Of a DNA stretch of 64,000 nt, positions 11,501 to 23,344 are shown piece after piece. The stretch is from positions 310,001 to 374,000 of the forward strand of contig WNYE01000027.1 in assembly GCA_021396245.1 (NCBI GenBank), read 5' to 3'. A program made the position numbers and the translations under genes. This stretch comes from Sporothrix humicola. Taxonomy: Eukaryota; Ascomycota; Sordariomycetes; Ophiostomatales; Ophiostomataceae. Within the stretch, counting starts at the first letter, position 1, and the number at the start of each line of letters is the position of its first letter. The notes under the pieces are model-generated. The model saw nothing but the letters and a program-made list of their open reading frames with translations, had not been told where the DNA came from and did not search any database.

Positions 11501-14161
11501 TACCTCTCGTACTTTCTGCATGCGGACGTTGGATGAAAGATGCCGTCTGGAGTTCAACGGCAAGTGCATTCATTGGCATAGTACTTTGAAGGCAAGAGCC
11601 ACCAAAATTTGCCCGTTTTGCCTCCCATATCTGTATCCAACTAAAATTTTCAACGCCACTGGATCACCCGGTAGGGCCCGTTGAGCAATGCGCCAGTGAT
11701 GATGCGCCCCTGGGCCGCCCCAAGGCCAGGGCTAACTCACGGACCACATGAAAAAAAAGAAAGAAAAAGAAGAGAAAAAGGCAATGCTCCCACAGCCTGC
11801 CCACCACAGCCAAACCTACCTGTGACAGAGCTGATCGTTTTTAACATTTTGGGGCAATTGCAGCGCTCAACAGCCGATCGTGAAAAACGATAATCATTGC
11901 AGTGTTTTGCCAAGACCCACGAATCTCTCAGCAAGCGCAGAGACATTCTGCTCGCACGATAACTTGCCTCTGTTCGACTTTTTCGCTTTCGCGTTTCTTT
12001 TCCACATTTCAGATCGTCGCTGTTGCTCGGGTGCGATTGTAGTAAATATTGACTGCAATTGAGCCTCGGCCGAGGCAGATGACTAAAGGGCAAGGCCGAG
12101 AGCCTTTTTTCATACCGATTCATTAGATGACCGCACGAAATCGACGGTTAGGTTCCGCCTCGGCCCTGTAAAAATTTGACCAAAAAAAAGAAGGCCCTAA
12201 AAACCTTAGAAAAATTCTAAAGCTGTCCGTTGATTATCGACCGGGAAACGGTGGGTCTATTTAATTGATACGTTTAGGTAATACGGCATACGAGCACCGA
12301 CTTTACTAGTATTAGAAAACGGTGACAAGTGTCTGGGCACCTTGCTGAAGAGAAAACGGAGACACGGTACCTTTTTGGCGCCAATTCCTGTGGTCAAGCC
12401 CAGTCCACCGTCTCGCTCTTTTCTTTTTTCACCAAGCACACTTAGTAATCCTCGATCACAGAGGTCGATCTTTTTAGCTTCTCATCATGACTGGCTCGCG
12501 CACCGACAACGAAGAGCGTATCTTACATTTACAGTATTTAGGGTATTTGCCCATTTAATCCAGTCGATTTAGTCCTCTTTACCCCCAGGTCTACCAGCAA
12601 GGCGGCGCCCTCCCTCCAATTGAAAGCGCGCGCGCTACTGTCTGCTGCCAGCTGTAGTTAGCAAGATATGACGACAATAGCGCGGACAATCGACACAACC
12701 ACTACGGAACTTTGAGCATCGGTCAAGCCGCCGAGTAGTCGGATTACGTAGACGAGCGACTGGCCATGGTCGAAGCCTAGGCCAACTGATACACCAAAGC
12801 CTCGTTGGCGATATATTGCTTGTCTTGCCTGGCTCGCCTGGGTCGATCGGGTTTTTACACTCGATGCTTCGCCATGCTGTGCCCCGAGAAATCGTGATGG
12901 AGGATGACTTCTGGCAATAATCTCCGTGATCTTCGTTGCTTGGTCCAACTTTCTTACCATCTTTGCTAAATGATGCCTAGTTGTTAACCTACTTTTGCAG
13001 TGTTCTTTTGTTCTTTGTGCCCCAGAGTGGCGCAAGGCTGCAGAGCTACTGCATCGTTTCGTCATCTGCCGTCGCGCCAAGTCCACCAAAATCAGTATCT
13101 CAGCCCAGTGGACAGGATAACCACAAATACCAGACGAAGAGACAAGGTAAGATATATGTGGTAAGTGAGATCAAATACGATCATATCAAATCATATCAAA
13201 AGACGGCCAAGAGCAGGTGATAGAGTGGGGCCTCGAGGACTGGGAGGAAGTAAAACGTCAAGATATGTTAGGAAGATCGAACGAACAAGACCGCGGGCAT
13301 GGGGTCAGGCAAAAAAGAGAAGAATACGGAATACGGGGAACACAGTATTCTCATAGGGCGGGCGTCAGTATCTGACGTCGCAATATGGGGTGAACGTGTG
13401 GAATGTCCATTTATCGTATTGGTCCCCGAATGTCTGGGGCACCAAAAAATAAAACGCGAGAAGGATAGATGGATGGATGACAGAGAACCACGGACCGTGG
13501 GATGTGGCATGGGAAACTGGAGGGCGGGCCTCTTACACTCCTGCAGCGGATAAAGAGATAAAACACAAAAAAAGAGGAGCAGACAAAGAGAAGGGCAAGA
13601 GGCACAAAATAGGAAAACGGCCGCGGGGTTGCTGTTTGATCGCTTGGATCGAGGATGACGACAAACAAAGGATTTCCGAGTTAGAGAGCCAAACAATCAA
13701 AGAAGCACAAAAGAAAATATGCAGCGAAAGGGAGATGCAGAAACCCGATGACGAAGGGTCTGTGTGGCATGCAATGCTCGATGCGTAGCGCATCGCGTTG
13801 TAGAATGCTGTACTCGTGTCTCGTGTCTCGAGTCTGTCTTGTGTCCTGCGTCTTGCACCTTTTTTTTCTTGGCCTTTTGTCTCGCCTTTTGTGTTCACTG
13901 CTCCCAGGTGGCGCTGTCTTGCCCTGCTGATTTGCCCAGGGATTCGTCGAGAGATGTTGTCGAGAAGGTGACGCACCGCATCATGTCGTGCGTTGGAAAG
14001 AAAAAGAAACGCTTTTCGTTTCTTCCGTATCCCGCACGTTCGTCGTTGGACGCGCGCACGGCACCCTGACCCCGGTTTCATTTTCTCAAGATGAAAGCCC
14101 CTTGTCGAGTCCCCTGCATTTGTTTGCTCTCTTGGGCTGCAGCCTCGACCCTCGACAGACA

Positions 14162-14378
14162 ATGAACAGACAAATCGTCCCGGCAAAACTGCTGCTCAGG
14201 TAAGCTAACTGCCTGATTCGGGTCGTCGTCGTCTCTCAGTGGCTTGTTGTTTCTTCCATTTCTCTCACTGTGTCTGGCATCGCCCGAGCGCCCGGTCGGC
14301 CCCATCTTACGAGCGCCTTACTTTCGCTTTTGCAGCTTACATACCTCCTGCCCTGTCGTTGTTCCTCCCAGTCCGTAA
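14162..14378 (+). other. possible spliced noncoding transcript or mini-ORF
   Basis: A good donor (CTCAG|GTAAGC) at 14200 and a pyrimidine-preceded acceptor (CTTTTGCAG) ending at 14335 frame a 136-nt candidate intron. Splicing an ATG at 14162 across it gives only a 26-residue peptide that ends at 14378, with no recognisable family. This is recorded as a splice signal within the gene desert, not as a gene call. Confidence 0.2.
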
Positions 14379-16249
14379 GCTTACGGTTCCGTTTCGTCGT
14401 CTCCCGTGCCCCCGATTTCCCAATATCGCTCGTTTCTCGCTTTTCTGTTTCCTCAGGCTAAGCCACTGAGGCGCCTGCCAACATTTTGAAGGATCATGCA
14501 GCACAGCCCGATTTCTGTGGGCTTTGTCAACGGCAGACGGTCCTCGACGGCGTGCACATCGCCTAGAAGCTAGGGAAGATGCTAATACTTTCGCTGTCAC
14601 GGAGCGTCGTTCCTCCTCCGGCAACCCGTCCATTTTCTATTTCTGAATGTCAGACCAACCAACGCCGTCGATGTGCCTGTCTGGACCTTCCAGGAGTCAA
14701 GGCATGTCACATCTAACGTCGAGAAGCCTCAAAACGGTGGTGTGTGGCCGTGACCAGATGCGACGGAGGCGTGACAGATGAAACGCCCGGCTCTTCTCGT
14801 CTGCATCTGCTGTCTTTTTTCCCTCGCCGCACTGCAACGTCGACCAAAGAAGCTGCCGCCGTGAGGCACTTCTGCAGCCTGCATGTGCAAAGATAATCAA
14901 AGCGAGCCACAGAAGAGTGTTTCTTGGCCCTGACGGATCGCATACAAGTATTTTCAGCGGCAGAGCGTGAAATGGAAATGATCGCATGGGAAGCGACCCT
15001 GCCCGGCTAAGACGGAAAGGACCTACCAAGAACCGCAAGTGTCGTGCTCATTGCTGGAATACGGCGTATTACGACGTGAGAAGGCGCAAAAAGGTGACAA
15101 AACCACGTCTTGGGACTTGGAATCAGTGACACAGTGGTCTCCGTTTTCTCTCTTTCGCGCTCTGTTTATTTTGTGGGGATCGCAGCACCCTCCCACCCCT
15201 GGTTGGACCGGTCCCTTCCTGATACGTGGGTGCCCCATGTCGATTTCCTTGATCCTACTAGCGTCCATTTCTCTGCAGGGCTCGTTCTCGCTCTTTCCCT
15301 CTGTTCCCGTCCAAGTCAACACCATTTGGGGAAAGGAGAGATTCCAATTAACATCCTCGCATCCCAAGGAAAGACCAGGCCTCCACTAAAAGGAAATTTC
15401 AGGTGCGCTTGTCCTGGTTTGCACAGCTGCTTTAGCTTCGTTGTCGTAGCTCTTTCCGTTTCGCGCGCGCGCTCTTTCCCACTCTCTTCTGCTGCACCAT
15501 CACGCACACTTCGGGATCATCGAATTCCCCGAATGCCTCACGAAGTCACCGTCCAGCACATCGTGCAAAGCGCCTGCATCTTGGTTGCGAGAGGTACTAT
15601 GTGCATGTGTGCTGTGTATCGCAATTCTAGGCACCATTCTCAGAATTTTAGAGGATCACTGCGATCGATTCGTCACTTGTTATGTGGTCGTGTGTGCTCT
15701 CGTGGTCGTGCTTTCCCTCCTAAGATGCGGAAAAATAGGAGGCCCTGTCTCATAATTGCTCCTTCCCATCAACCAAGATTGATACGCTCTCATTTCACTT
15801 TTTGCCAGCGCCAGCTGTCGTGCGATGTTCGCTCCTTCCTCTCTCACTGTGCCGTCCAGGGTGGCATTCAATCATCTCTGCCCTGTCACCTCAACTCGTC
15901 CCAGTGTTCCTTTTGATGCCTCACTATGCCTGCCTGGTGCTCTTTCCCTCGTTTTTCACTCAGCGTGTATTTGACGTAAGCGCCAATGCGCACCGAGCGC
16001 CCAGTCAAATCCCAGACCTGCCATCCCGCACCTATTAGCGCCCCTAGACACTAGCGTCTTTTTCGCTCTCCGTTTTCTGGCCCTTCCGTTTCGCGCTCTC
16101 CGTCGACCGGTTTCCTGTCCCCCTACCCCTCGGGTTGCACTAAAGCAGAATTACAGTGACCAACCAGCCCCCCCAAAAGGCCCCGCCGCCACCGTCGCGC
16201 TCACGCCGTTCACTGGTCTTCTTACAACGTAGGGGCTAGCAAACCTTGC

Positions 16250-16560
16250 GTTCAATTTTTTTTTTGCTCCTGCCCACAGTTGCTCCGTCGTTTTCGCTCT
16301 TTCCTCGCTACGCCGCCCTTCCGTTTTTACTCGACTCTGGCGCCGCCCACTCTCGTCGTCCTAAAATCCTCATATTCCCTTGTCCTCGCTCCTCCACCCA
16401 AAAACACACCCATTCCTGGTCCCCTTTCTTTTCCTCTTCTTTTCTCCTTCCGCCTCCCCCAACTCTTTTCCAGTTTTCTTCCCTTCCTTTTTTTCTTGTC
16501 GCTTTTCATTCTTTTCCTACCCCGACGACGACTTCAACCTTTACTCTGTCAACCGAAGGA
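16250..16560 (+). promoter_or_regulatory. pyrimidine-rich core promoter/leader tract of AUR1
   Basis: Some 300 bases are dominated by C and T, as is common immediately around transcription starts in filamentous fungi. It lies 360-670 bases upstream of the AUR1 start codon. Confidence 0.45.
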
Positions 16561-16924
16561 CCATGGGCGTGCGCTGTTGTTGATCTTCGACTTCCCTCTG
16601 ATCGCGAGACCTCCCTCCCTCGCCATCACCAACGTCTCTCTCGCCGCCGACTTCTCACGACACAGCCTCTCGGGTTGCTTGCTCTCTTTTTTCTCACCAT
16701 CCGACTCCTGTTCCCTGAGTCGCCTGCCTTCTTTTACAGCCGCCAAAGGTAAAACCGCCGAATCCGACCAGCTCGCAGAATTACATTTCGGGCTTTCATC
16801 ATTCCCGTCTTAATCGGAACTTGTTAATCGCCCATTACTATCCGACCGAACGATCGAAACGATCTCCTCGACACTACGTCTTAATTTACGTCGTCTCGAC
16901 TATCATCGCACATACATCGCTACC

Positions 16925-18697
16925 ATGCAAGACTTCGGCGGCGCGTTTTCGCAATCAGCACCAAAAATGTCTTTCCTTTGGCCTGCCGCTGCGGCGCTGG
17001 CCCAGTGGAACCCGATCCCTCGCAAATACCGCCCGGGTCGCAGCCGGAGAAAGCAGAAGCCCCGTTTGTCGGTGTCAGCTCCTCCTTCGCGTTATGCTTC
17101 ATCACCACAAGCTGGCAGCGGTAAGGCGTCTGCCGGCAACGTCGCGTCGCTTCAGCGCTCTTTCAACCCAGCAGATGGCCTGCGCACTCTGCGTCGCCAT
17201 CGTTGGAACATTTACGATCTGCAGCATCTGATTACCGTTGCGTTCGTGCTTTTCTCCTTCATTATTGCGCCCATTCCCATTATCGTCGACATCGGCATTG
17301 TCGCTGGCTACAGCTTGCTTGTCCTGATGCCGGCAACCCGCCAGTTCTTTCTGCCTAGCTTGCCGATATGGACATACCTGTTTTACTTCTTCTCCAGCCG
17401 GTAAGTTTTTGTGCCTTTTCTTCAGTGGTTTTTAGTGGGCTGGAATCGCTCTCTATTTTCGTTACGCAATCTGCCGAGCAACCCGTTCAACGCCTGCAGC
17501 CACATCCATTTGTGCGCGGGCGGACGAAGAGTGGGAAAGCGGGAAGCGGAAAACGCAAAGTGGATTGGATGATTTTGATTAATTTTGGTGGCGCTTCCAC
17601 GAACCGCATCCAACCACGACATTCATTTATTCGCGTGAAACTTGTCTCTAACTGGCATTCTTTTCCGTTACAGATTCATCCCCGTTGAGTACCGCCCTCA
17701 CATTTGGGTCAAGGTTCTGCCGGCGCTTGAGAACGTCCTGTACGGCGCCAACCTGTCTAACATCCTGTCGGCGCACACTCACCCCGTGCTCGACCTTCTC
17801 GCCTGGTTCCCCTACGGCCTGGGCCACTTCGGCGCGCCTGCTGTCTGCAGCGTTCTGCTCTTCTTCTTTGCCGCTCCGGGCACTACCCCCATCTTTGCCC
17901 GCAACTTCGGCTACCTGGCGCTTGTCGGCGTCACCACTCAGCTGATCTTCCCCTGCACGCCTCCATGGTACGAGCGCCTGCACGGCCTCGAGCCTGCCCA
18001 CTACGGCATGCCTGGCTCTCCTGCCGGTCTTGCCCGTGTTGACCAGCTGCTAGGCGTCGATATGTACACCACCAGCTTCACTACTGCTCCTCTTCCCTTC
18101 GGTGCCTTCCCGAGCTTGCACGCTGCTGACGCCACGCTCGAGGCCCTGTTCATGAGCTACTGCTTCCCTCGCTTCCGGGTCGTCTTCATTGCCTATGTTG
18201 GCTGGATCTGGTGGGCTACCATGTACCTGAACCACCACTACGCTGTCGACCTTGTTGCCGGCAGTCTGCTGGCTGCTCTGTTCTACTACATCTCGCGCGC
18301 AAGCTTCATGCCCCGTCGCCAGCTGGACAAGCGGACCCGCTGGGAGTACGAGTACATTGAGATCGGCGAGAAGAACCGCTCCATCGTCGACGAGTACGCC
18401 TACGACTACTACGACGGCTTCGGCCTCGACCTGCTGCCGCGTCACCGTGCTGGTGGTGCCTTTGGCGACAGCGACGAGTGGACCATCGGCAGCACGTCGA
18501 GCTTCGCTTCGTCTTCTGGCGGCAGCGCAAGTGGTAGCGTGAGCGGCGGTGGCAGTCGTGGCAACAGCAGCCCAGGAACTATGAGCCCGACAACACCAGA
18601 AGTCGAGTTCCACCCCGTGAGCGTATGGGACCGGGATCTGCACAACGCGACACATCCTCACTACGCTGAGCTGAGCGAGGTCGTGCCAGTTCGGTGA
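16925..18697 (+). CDS. AUR1: inositolphosphorylceramide synthase catalytic subunit
   Basis: Exons 16925-17400 and 17674-18697, with a relatively long 273-nt intron (GTAAGT..CTAAC..ACAG), encode 499 residues. It transfers phosphoinositol from phosphatidylinositol to ceramide in the Golgi and is the target of aureobasidin A. A basic N-terminal tail precedes several hydrophobic segments (for example HLITVAFVLFSFIIAPIPII) and the PAP2-type lipid phosphatase core. The motifs PSLHAAD (His308) and HHYAVD (His347, Asp351) are present. The 39-residue spacing between histidines and the H-x3-D spacing match the S. cerevisiae catalytic triad His255/His294/Asp298. The C-terminal ~150 residues are an acidic, Tyr/Ser/Gly-rich cytosolic or lumenal tail. 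Essential in yeasts and absent from animals. Confidence 0.96.
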
Positions 18698-20360
18698 GCA
18701 ATCGCTACACAATCGTAATGTTTAATCGAAAATCCTCACAATCAACACAATCGCCATTAATACAACCCCCCTCATCATTTACCGACTCCTTCGATTGCAT
18801 TTTCGACCAATTTTATTTTCTTCAAGCTTCTTCTTTTCGGCGATTATCTTCTTTCCTCTTCTACAGCATCTTGTTCATTCATGATCATGACGAGTCGACA
18901 GTTTTTTTCTGCCTGAATCTTTTTATTACAACCACTCTCGCTTTTACAAAAACCGGCGTTCAAACCCCCTCTTTGCTTTTTATATCATGGCGTTCAGACG
19001 GTGTTTCTTTTCTGGCAACGGCGGGAAACAATTTGGGGAGGGTTGGGTTTGGCTTTAGAACAGAGTCATACACCAAACAAACATACCACGCAGCACACAC
19101 GTGTCTTGCATTGCATTCGTTCAACGGGGTTTCAGCGGCCGGCATTCGTTACATATTTGTTATTGCTCCTCTCCTTTGGAGGGCAATTGCTTTCTTGCAG
19201 CCCGGCTCTGGTGTAGAGATTCACCAATCTTTACTTCGGTGCTGGGTTGTTGTTGAGGGTACCGAGGTCGACGCAAGTCTGCATCATCTCTCTCAACACG
19301 TTTTCATTTGTGTTTTTACTTTTTTTTTTTGCCTTGCGTGCATCAGCCATTCATCGCGTTTATATTTTACGACCAAACGGGCGCGGAAGGGAGGGAAAGG
19401 AAGGGAAGAGAACTGGAGTTTCAACGGCAACAACCGGAGTCATTAATTTTTTCTGTTTTGGAAATCTTGGCTTTTGCTCTTCTTTGTCTTGTTCCATCGG
19501 GATGGCGTCACTAATTTTGGGTTGTTCTCGTCTTTCATGAGAGAGAGTAGACCGGAGGGGTCGCGACGCAGCAGAGACAGGAACAAGACGAAAAAGCGTG
19601 GAATAGAATAGTTCACGGTTGTCTATTTGTGGGTTGCTCTTCGTTTTACCGAATATCATCTATTCCTAGAGGGAAAACGGGGGAGAACAAAGGAGACGAG
19701 GGCTGGACCTGGCATGGAAATATGTCTTGCTTAATGGTGTCAGTCATAATGGGTGCGAGGATGTGTTTTCCTACGGCAGACATAGATCACGGACAAAGGC
19801 AACACACGCAAACAATGAAATCCATTGACAATCTACAATACAAAACGGTTTCCCTGTGAATATGGCAATAATGAAGATTCCCCCAAGTTAACTTTAAAGT
19901 TGCTTCTATAACATGACAAAAGTCCACCTTTGTCAAGCTCACGAACTAGCACACATCACTCAATACATTTATGTCGTCTCCGGAGTAGTGCCTGTTGATT
20001 CATTCATGTAGCTTAATGGAGATGGAAGACAGGATTATCAAACGACGGTAGCAAGAAGATATGTCAAATATGATAAATAAACACTACAGTTCGAGCTGTA
20101 ACTTCTGGCGCCTTTGAATACTGCAAGAACAGCATAAGAAACATGAAAAATTAAGCACTTGAATAACGCATTATTGCGAAACAATATAAAAACAGTCGAT
20201 ATCGCGCCGTCCGGACCCCGTCCCATGAACAGAAACATGTGCAAATATGCGGATGGAAAATGTAAGAAAATGGGACAAACGAAAAACAAGAGTGCCATAA
20301 AGATTTGGAAAGATGAGAATCCCAGATTAGATCAGAGCACCCCTTCCATCAGATGGACCG
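18698..20360. other. intergenic between convergent AUR1 and RPA34
   Basis: Mostly T-rich sequence, probably containing the AUR1 3' UTR on the left and the RPA34 3' UTR on the right. A 250-codon open frame at 18694-19446 has no motif and a UTR-like composition, so it is not called. Confidence 0.6.
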
Positions 20361-22549
20361 CTAGTTCATCCGAGGAAGCGGCACTGGTGTGACCTTCTTG
20401 GGCTGAGCTGCAGATGTGGACAGACCAGCAACCGGCGTAGCTACGCTGTCGTCCTCATCCTTGGCGGCCTTGCGCTCCTTCTTCTCCTTCTTTTCCTTTT
20501 TCTCTTTCTTGTCCTTCTTTTCTTTTTTCTCCTTCTTTTCGCCCTTCTCGGTCTTGTCCTTCTTCTCCTTCTTTTCCTTCTTCTTCTTATCCGGGTTGGC
20601 CTCTGCAGGCGCCGCATCGTCCTCGCCATCAATGTCCATGGCATCGGCATCGGCCTCCTCAACAGCGGCGAGCTTCTTCTTGTCCTTGCTCTTCTTAGTC
20701 ACAACCTTGTCATCAACGACAATCTTGGACGGAGTGTCGATCTGAGAGAAGGAAAGCTGCGAGGACGAAGGCAGGATGTTGCCGTTATCTGACGACTTCT
20801 TCTTGGTTACCTTCTCAGTGGAAGCCACAGACGACGTCTTTAGTGCCGAAACGGGCAGAACAGGCGGTGCCACGGGGGTCACCTTGTGTGCAGGGGCAGC
20901 AGATAGGCCAGGAATGGGCGGCAGGGGGACAGCACTGGCCGGCTTCTTGTCCTTCTTGGACGCCTTGTCGTCCTCCTTGTCTGCCGACTTGTCCTTTCTG
21001 GCCTTCTTGGGGCTGGGCTCGGCGGCGGCCGGCTCAGTCGCCTTGCTCTTCTTCTTGCTGGCCTTGATCGCAGCGCCACCGTCGCTCTCGTCGTCGCTAT
21101 CGGCCGAGGCGGCAGGTGCCGCTGCAGCAGAAGCGTCACCGTGCTTGCGCTTCTTAGACGAGTTCACGGTGTCGTTGACGCCAATTGGCAGGTAACGTGC
21201 GCGCAGGCCTTCGGGCTGCTTCTTGGCCGGCTTCTTTGTTGCGACCGGTGCCTGGACGGCCAGACCAGCATCCACATCGGCCACATCGCCGCCATCCCGT
21301 GAAAACCGGGTCACACGCTTCAGATGCATAGTCTTGTCGATAGTCCGGTCCACTGAGGCTTGTTAGCATACAATAATTGCAAGAATGGCACAACTCAGGG
21401 AAAGGAAACATACGGATGGAGTACTTATCGCCGGCCTTGTTCGGAATCAGTAGCTTGATCGTCTTTGACGTCAGCGCATCGTCAAAGCTCATGCCGTAAT
21501 CCTCGTCCTCATGGTTCAGGATCGCCTTGCCCTGCTCAGCCTGCTCAATGGGAATTGCCAGCTTCTCGACAACCGTAATAGGCACAGACGATGGAGCCGT
21601 GAAGTACCAAAGCTGTTTGCCCTCGAGCTTGGCTTGGCGGAAAACGCGAGCCACGTCGGAGGCGTCGTTGGACTCGTCAGCGCGGCGGAGCTCAAAGCCC
21701 TGGGTCGCGAAATGGGGAACACTGTTTGCCCTGTTTAAAAAGACGTAGGTTAGCAACATGTCCATCTATATGGCCAGCTCTGTGAAAGATTGAACTGAAT
21801 ACGTACACTTGGCTATCGCCATTCTCGCGAGTGGCAATGGCGAAAGACTGGTCGGCCATCTCCTCGTCTGAAGCCTCAACGTCTGCCACAAGCTTCTCCT
21901 TCTCCGACTCTGACTCTGACTCCTCCTCGTCTTCCTCTGACTCCTCTTCCTTTGACTCGCTGGACTCGACACTGGCAGACCGTGAGCTAGAGGAGCTAGT
22001 CGCGGCGGAAGAAGATGTGGAAGTCTCCGCTGCAGCTGCCGCCTTGTTGCTTGCCGCCTTGTCTGCCTTCTTTGGTGCCACCTTCTTCTCCTCTTTCTCC
22101 TCCTCCTCTGATTCACTGTCTGAGCTGCTTGCCTCTGAGCTTGACTCCTCCTCCTCTGACGATTCACTCTCGCTGCTGGCTTCGCTGCTCGTGGTGCTCT
22201 CGCGCTTCACAGCAGCCTCCTTCTTTGCGGGCACTGCAGGCACTGTAGGCTTTGGCACGGGCGTCGATTTGCTCGCAGCAACGCCATTGGTCTTGGCCGG
22301 AGAGGCCTTGGTCGTTCCTGAGATCTTGTCCAGGAACGACGACTTCTTGCCGCCGTCGTCCGAGTCGCTGTCGGAGGAACTGCTGTCGCTGTCGCTCGAC
22401 TCGTCGCTGCTGTCGTCAAACGAGGGTCCCTTGTTGCCGTTCTTGAGGTCGCTCAGAGAAGGCTTCGAAACCGTGGTCTCGGGCCGGCCACCGAGCATGC
22501 CCTTGAGGTGGTCGGTCAGTTTGCCCAGAGGCGCCCTAGGACCAACCAT
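20361..22549 (-). CDS. RPA34: DNA-directed RNA polymerase I subunit RPA34 (A34.5-like)
   Basis: Minus-strand exons 22549-21807, 21730-21414 and 21352-20361, with introns of 76 and 61 nt (donors GTACGT and GTATGT, both with GCTAAC branch points), encode 683 residues. The ordered part is in exon 2 and early exon 3: FATQGFELRR, KQLWYFTAPSSVPI, MSFDDALTSKTIKLLIP, then MHLKRVTRF. This is the pattern of the A34.5 dimerisation module that pairs with A49 on Pol I. It is preceded by about 240 Ser/Asp/Glu-rich residues and followed by a long Lys/Glu tail (repeated KEKKEKKDK). Family knowledge: A34.5 has a basic C-terminal tail that helps Pol I elongation on rDNA. The protein is longer than yeast A34.5 (233 residues) because of these low-complexity arms. 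It is divergent from GRC3. Confidence 0.85.
20465..20610 (-). repeat. Lys/Glu-coding simple repeat inside RPA34
   Basis: An imperfect CTT/TTC-rich tract (plus strand) encodes the alternating KEKKEKKDK tail of the Pol I subunit. The imperfect units suggest replication slippage within a tolerated disordered tail. Confidence 0.7.
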
Positions 22550-23344
22550 TTTGTCGGATTTGTTTTGTTTTTTTTCTGGGTATGTTGTTTGGCTCGAAGT
22601 AGGTATGAATTAGGTTCGAAAGGGAAGGATTTGTGTTTGTCGAGAGGTACGACGGAGGCGGATCGAGTGTAAGGGCCGTTTCACGGTGGTTTGCGATCGC
22701 TTCGTGCCCTATCGTTCGTGGGTGAACTGTGATCGTCGACCAAAACTTTTGACGAATCTGAGACCGAACTGAGTGGCAGAAAAAAAGTTTCTTAGCCAAA
22801 ACCTCGAGCTGCTTCTCTTTCACGCTTCGGTCTGAAAAAAGACTTCACTTAAACGAATCGCGTGATCCTATTGGCTAGCGCGGTCCCGCCAAATGAAGAA
22901 AGAATGGCAGAACCGCCTCACCGCCAAAATGTTTTTGGAGGGAAGGAGCGACACAGCACTGTGCGAGTCAATGGCAGTTGCGAGTCCTGTATAAAGTTTG
23001 AAATATTAGAATAAGATGTGGGCAGCTTCAACAGTCTAAATTTACTACGTACTATACTTTTTTCACAGAAATATTGTGTATACCCTTAAAATTTCATAAA
23101 CTTGCAAGTATACAATTCACTGTCAAATCCTTAGTGAAGATTGTCTGATTTAGAGTGCCCCACAGCCTGGCCTTTCTTGCCTGTAAAGCACAGTGCGGAT
23201 TGGCTCCTTCCCTTGCCTCATCTACAGCTCCCAAAATCCATCTCTCAGATAGAACCTCACATTCACTCCACGTTCTCTTCGCCACATTCCCACCTCGACT
23301 GGTTCACGGCACACGATCTCGAGGCATTGAGAATTCGGGGCAAT
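22550..23344. promoter_or_regulatory. divergent promoter between RPA34 and GRC3
   Basis: Two ribosome-biogenesis genes are transcribed outward from this ~795-base interval. It contains two ATTGG (inverted CCAAT) boxes, near 22868 and 23197. An AT-rich stretch at ~22985-23110 includes TTAAAATTTCA, which resembles the yeast RRPE element of ribosome-biogenesis promoters; that resemblance is weak and by eye only. Confidence 0.55.

Larger units (their letters stand above)
5599..16924. other. 11.3 kb region without a recognisable protein gene
   Basis: Bases 5599 to ~6300 are T-rich and probably hold the 3' UTR of the kinase. From ~6300 to ~16200 the many open frames on both strands lack family motifs and a consistent coding-like third-position bias. 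Base composition is close to the neighbours, with no wholesale AT bias of the kind repeat-induced point mutation leaves. No terminal inverted repeats, transposase or reverse-transcriptase motifs were seen. Well-formed splice signals occur (donor at 14200, acceptor ending at 14335). A perfect 14-nt palindrome (GCCTCGGCCGAGGC) lies at 12063-12076. Bases ~16250-16560 are a strong pyrimidine tract upstream of AUR1. A long noncoding RNA, long 5' leader or distal regulatory DNA are the likeliest contents. Confidence 0.6.

Noticed and set aside
13533..14186. 217-codon open frame on the minus strand in the gene desert
   Set aside because: Low-complexity, Arg/Cys/Ser-rich translation with no family resemblance; overlaps other equally open frames.
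15110..15916. 268-codon open frame on the plus strand in the gene desert
   Set aside because: No domain, no consistent third-position bias, unusual Cys/Arg/Ser composition and no splice partners; best explained as a chance frame in C/T-rich DNA.
18694..19446. 250-codon open frame after AUR1
   Set aside because: T-rich UTR-like composition, Phe/Ser-rich translation without motifs, and it begins inside the AUR1 stop region.
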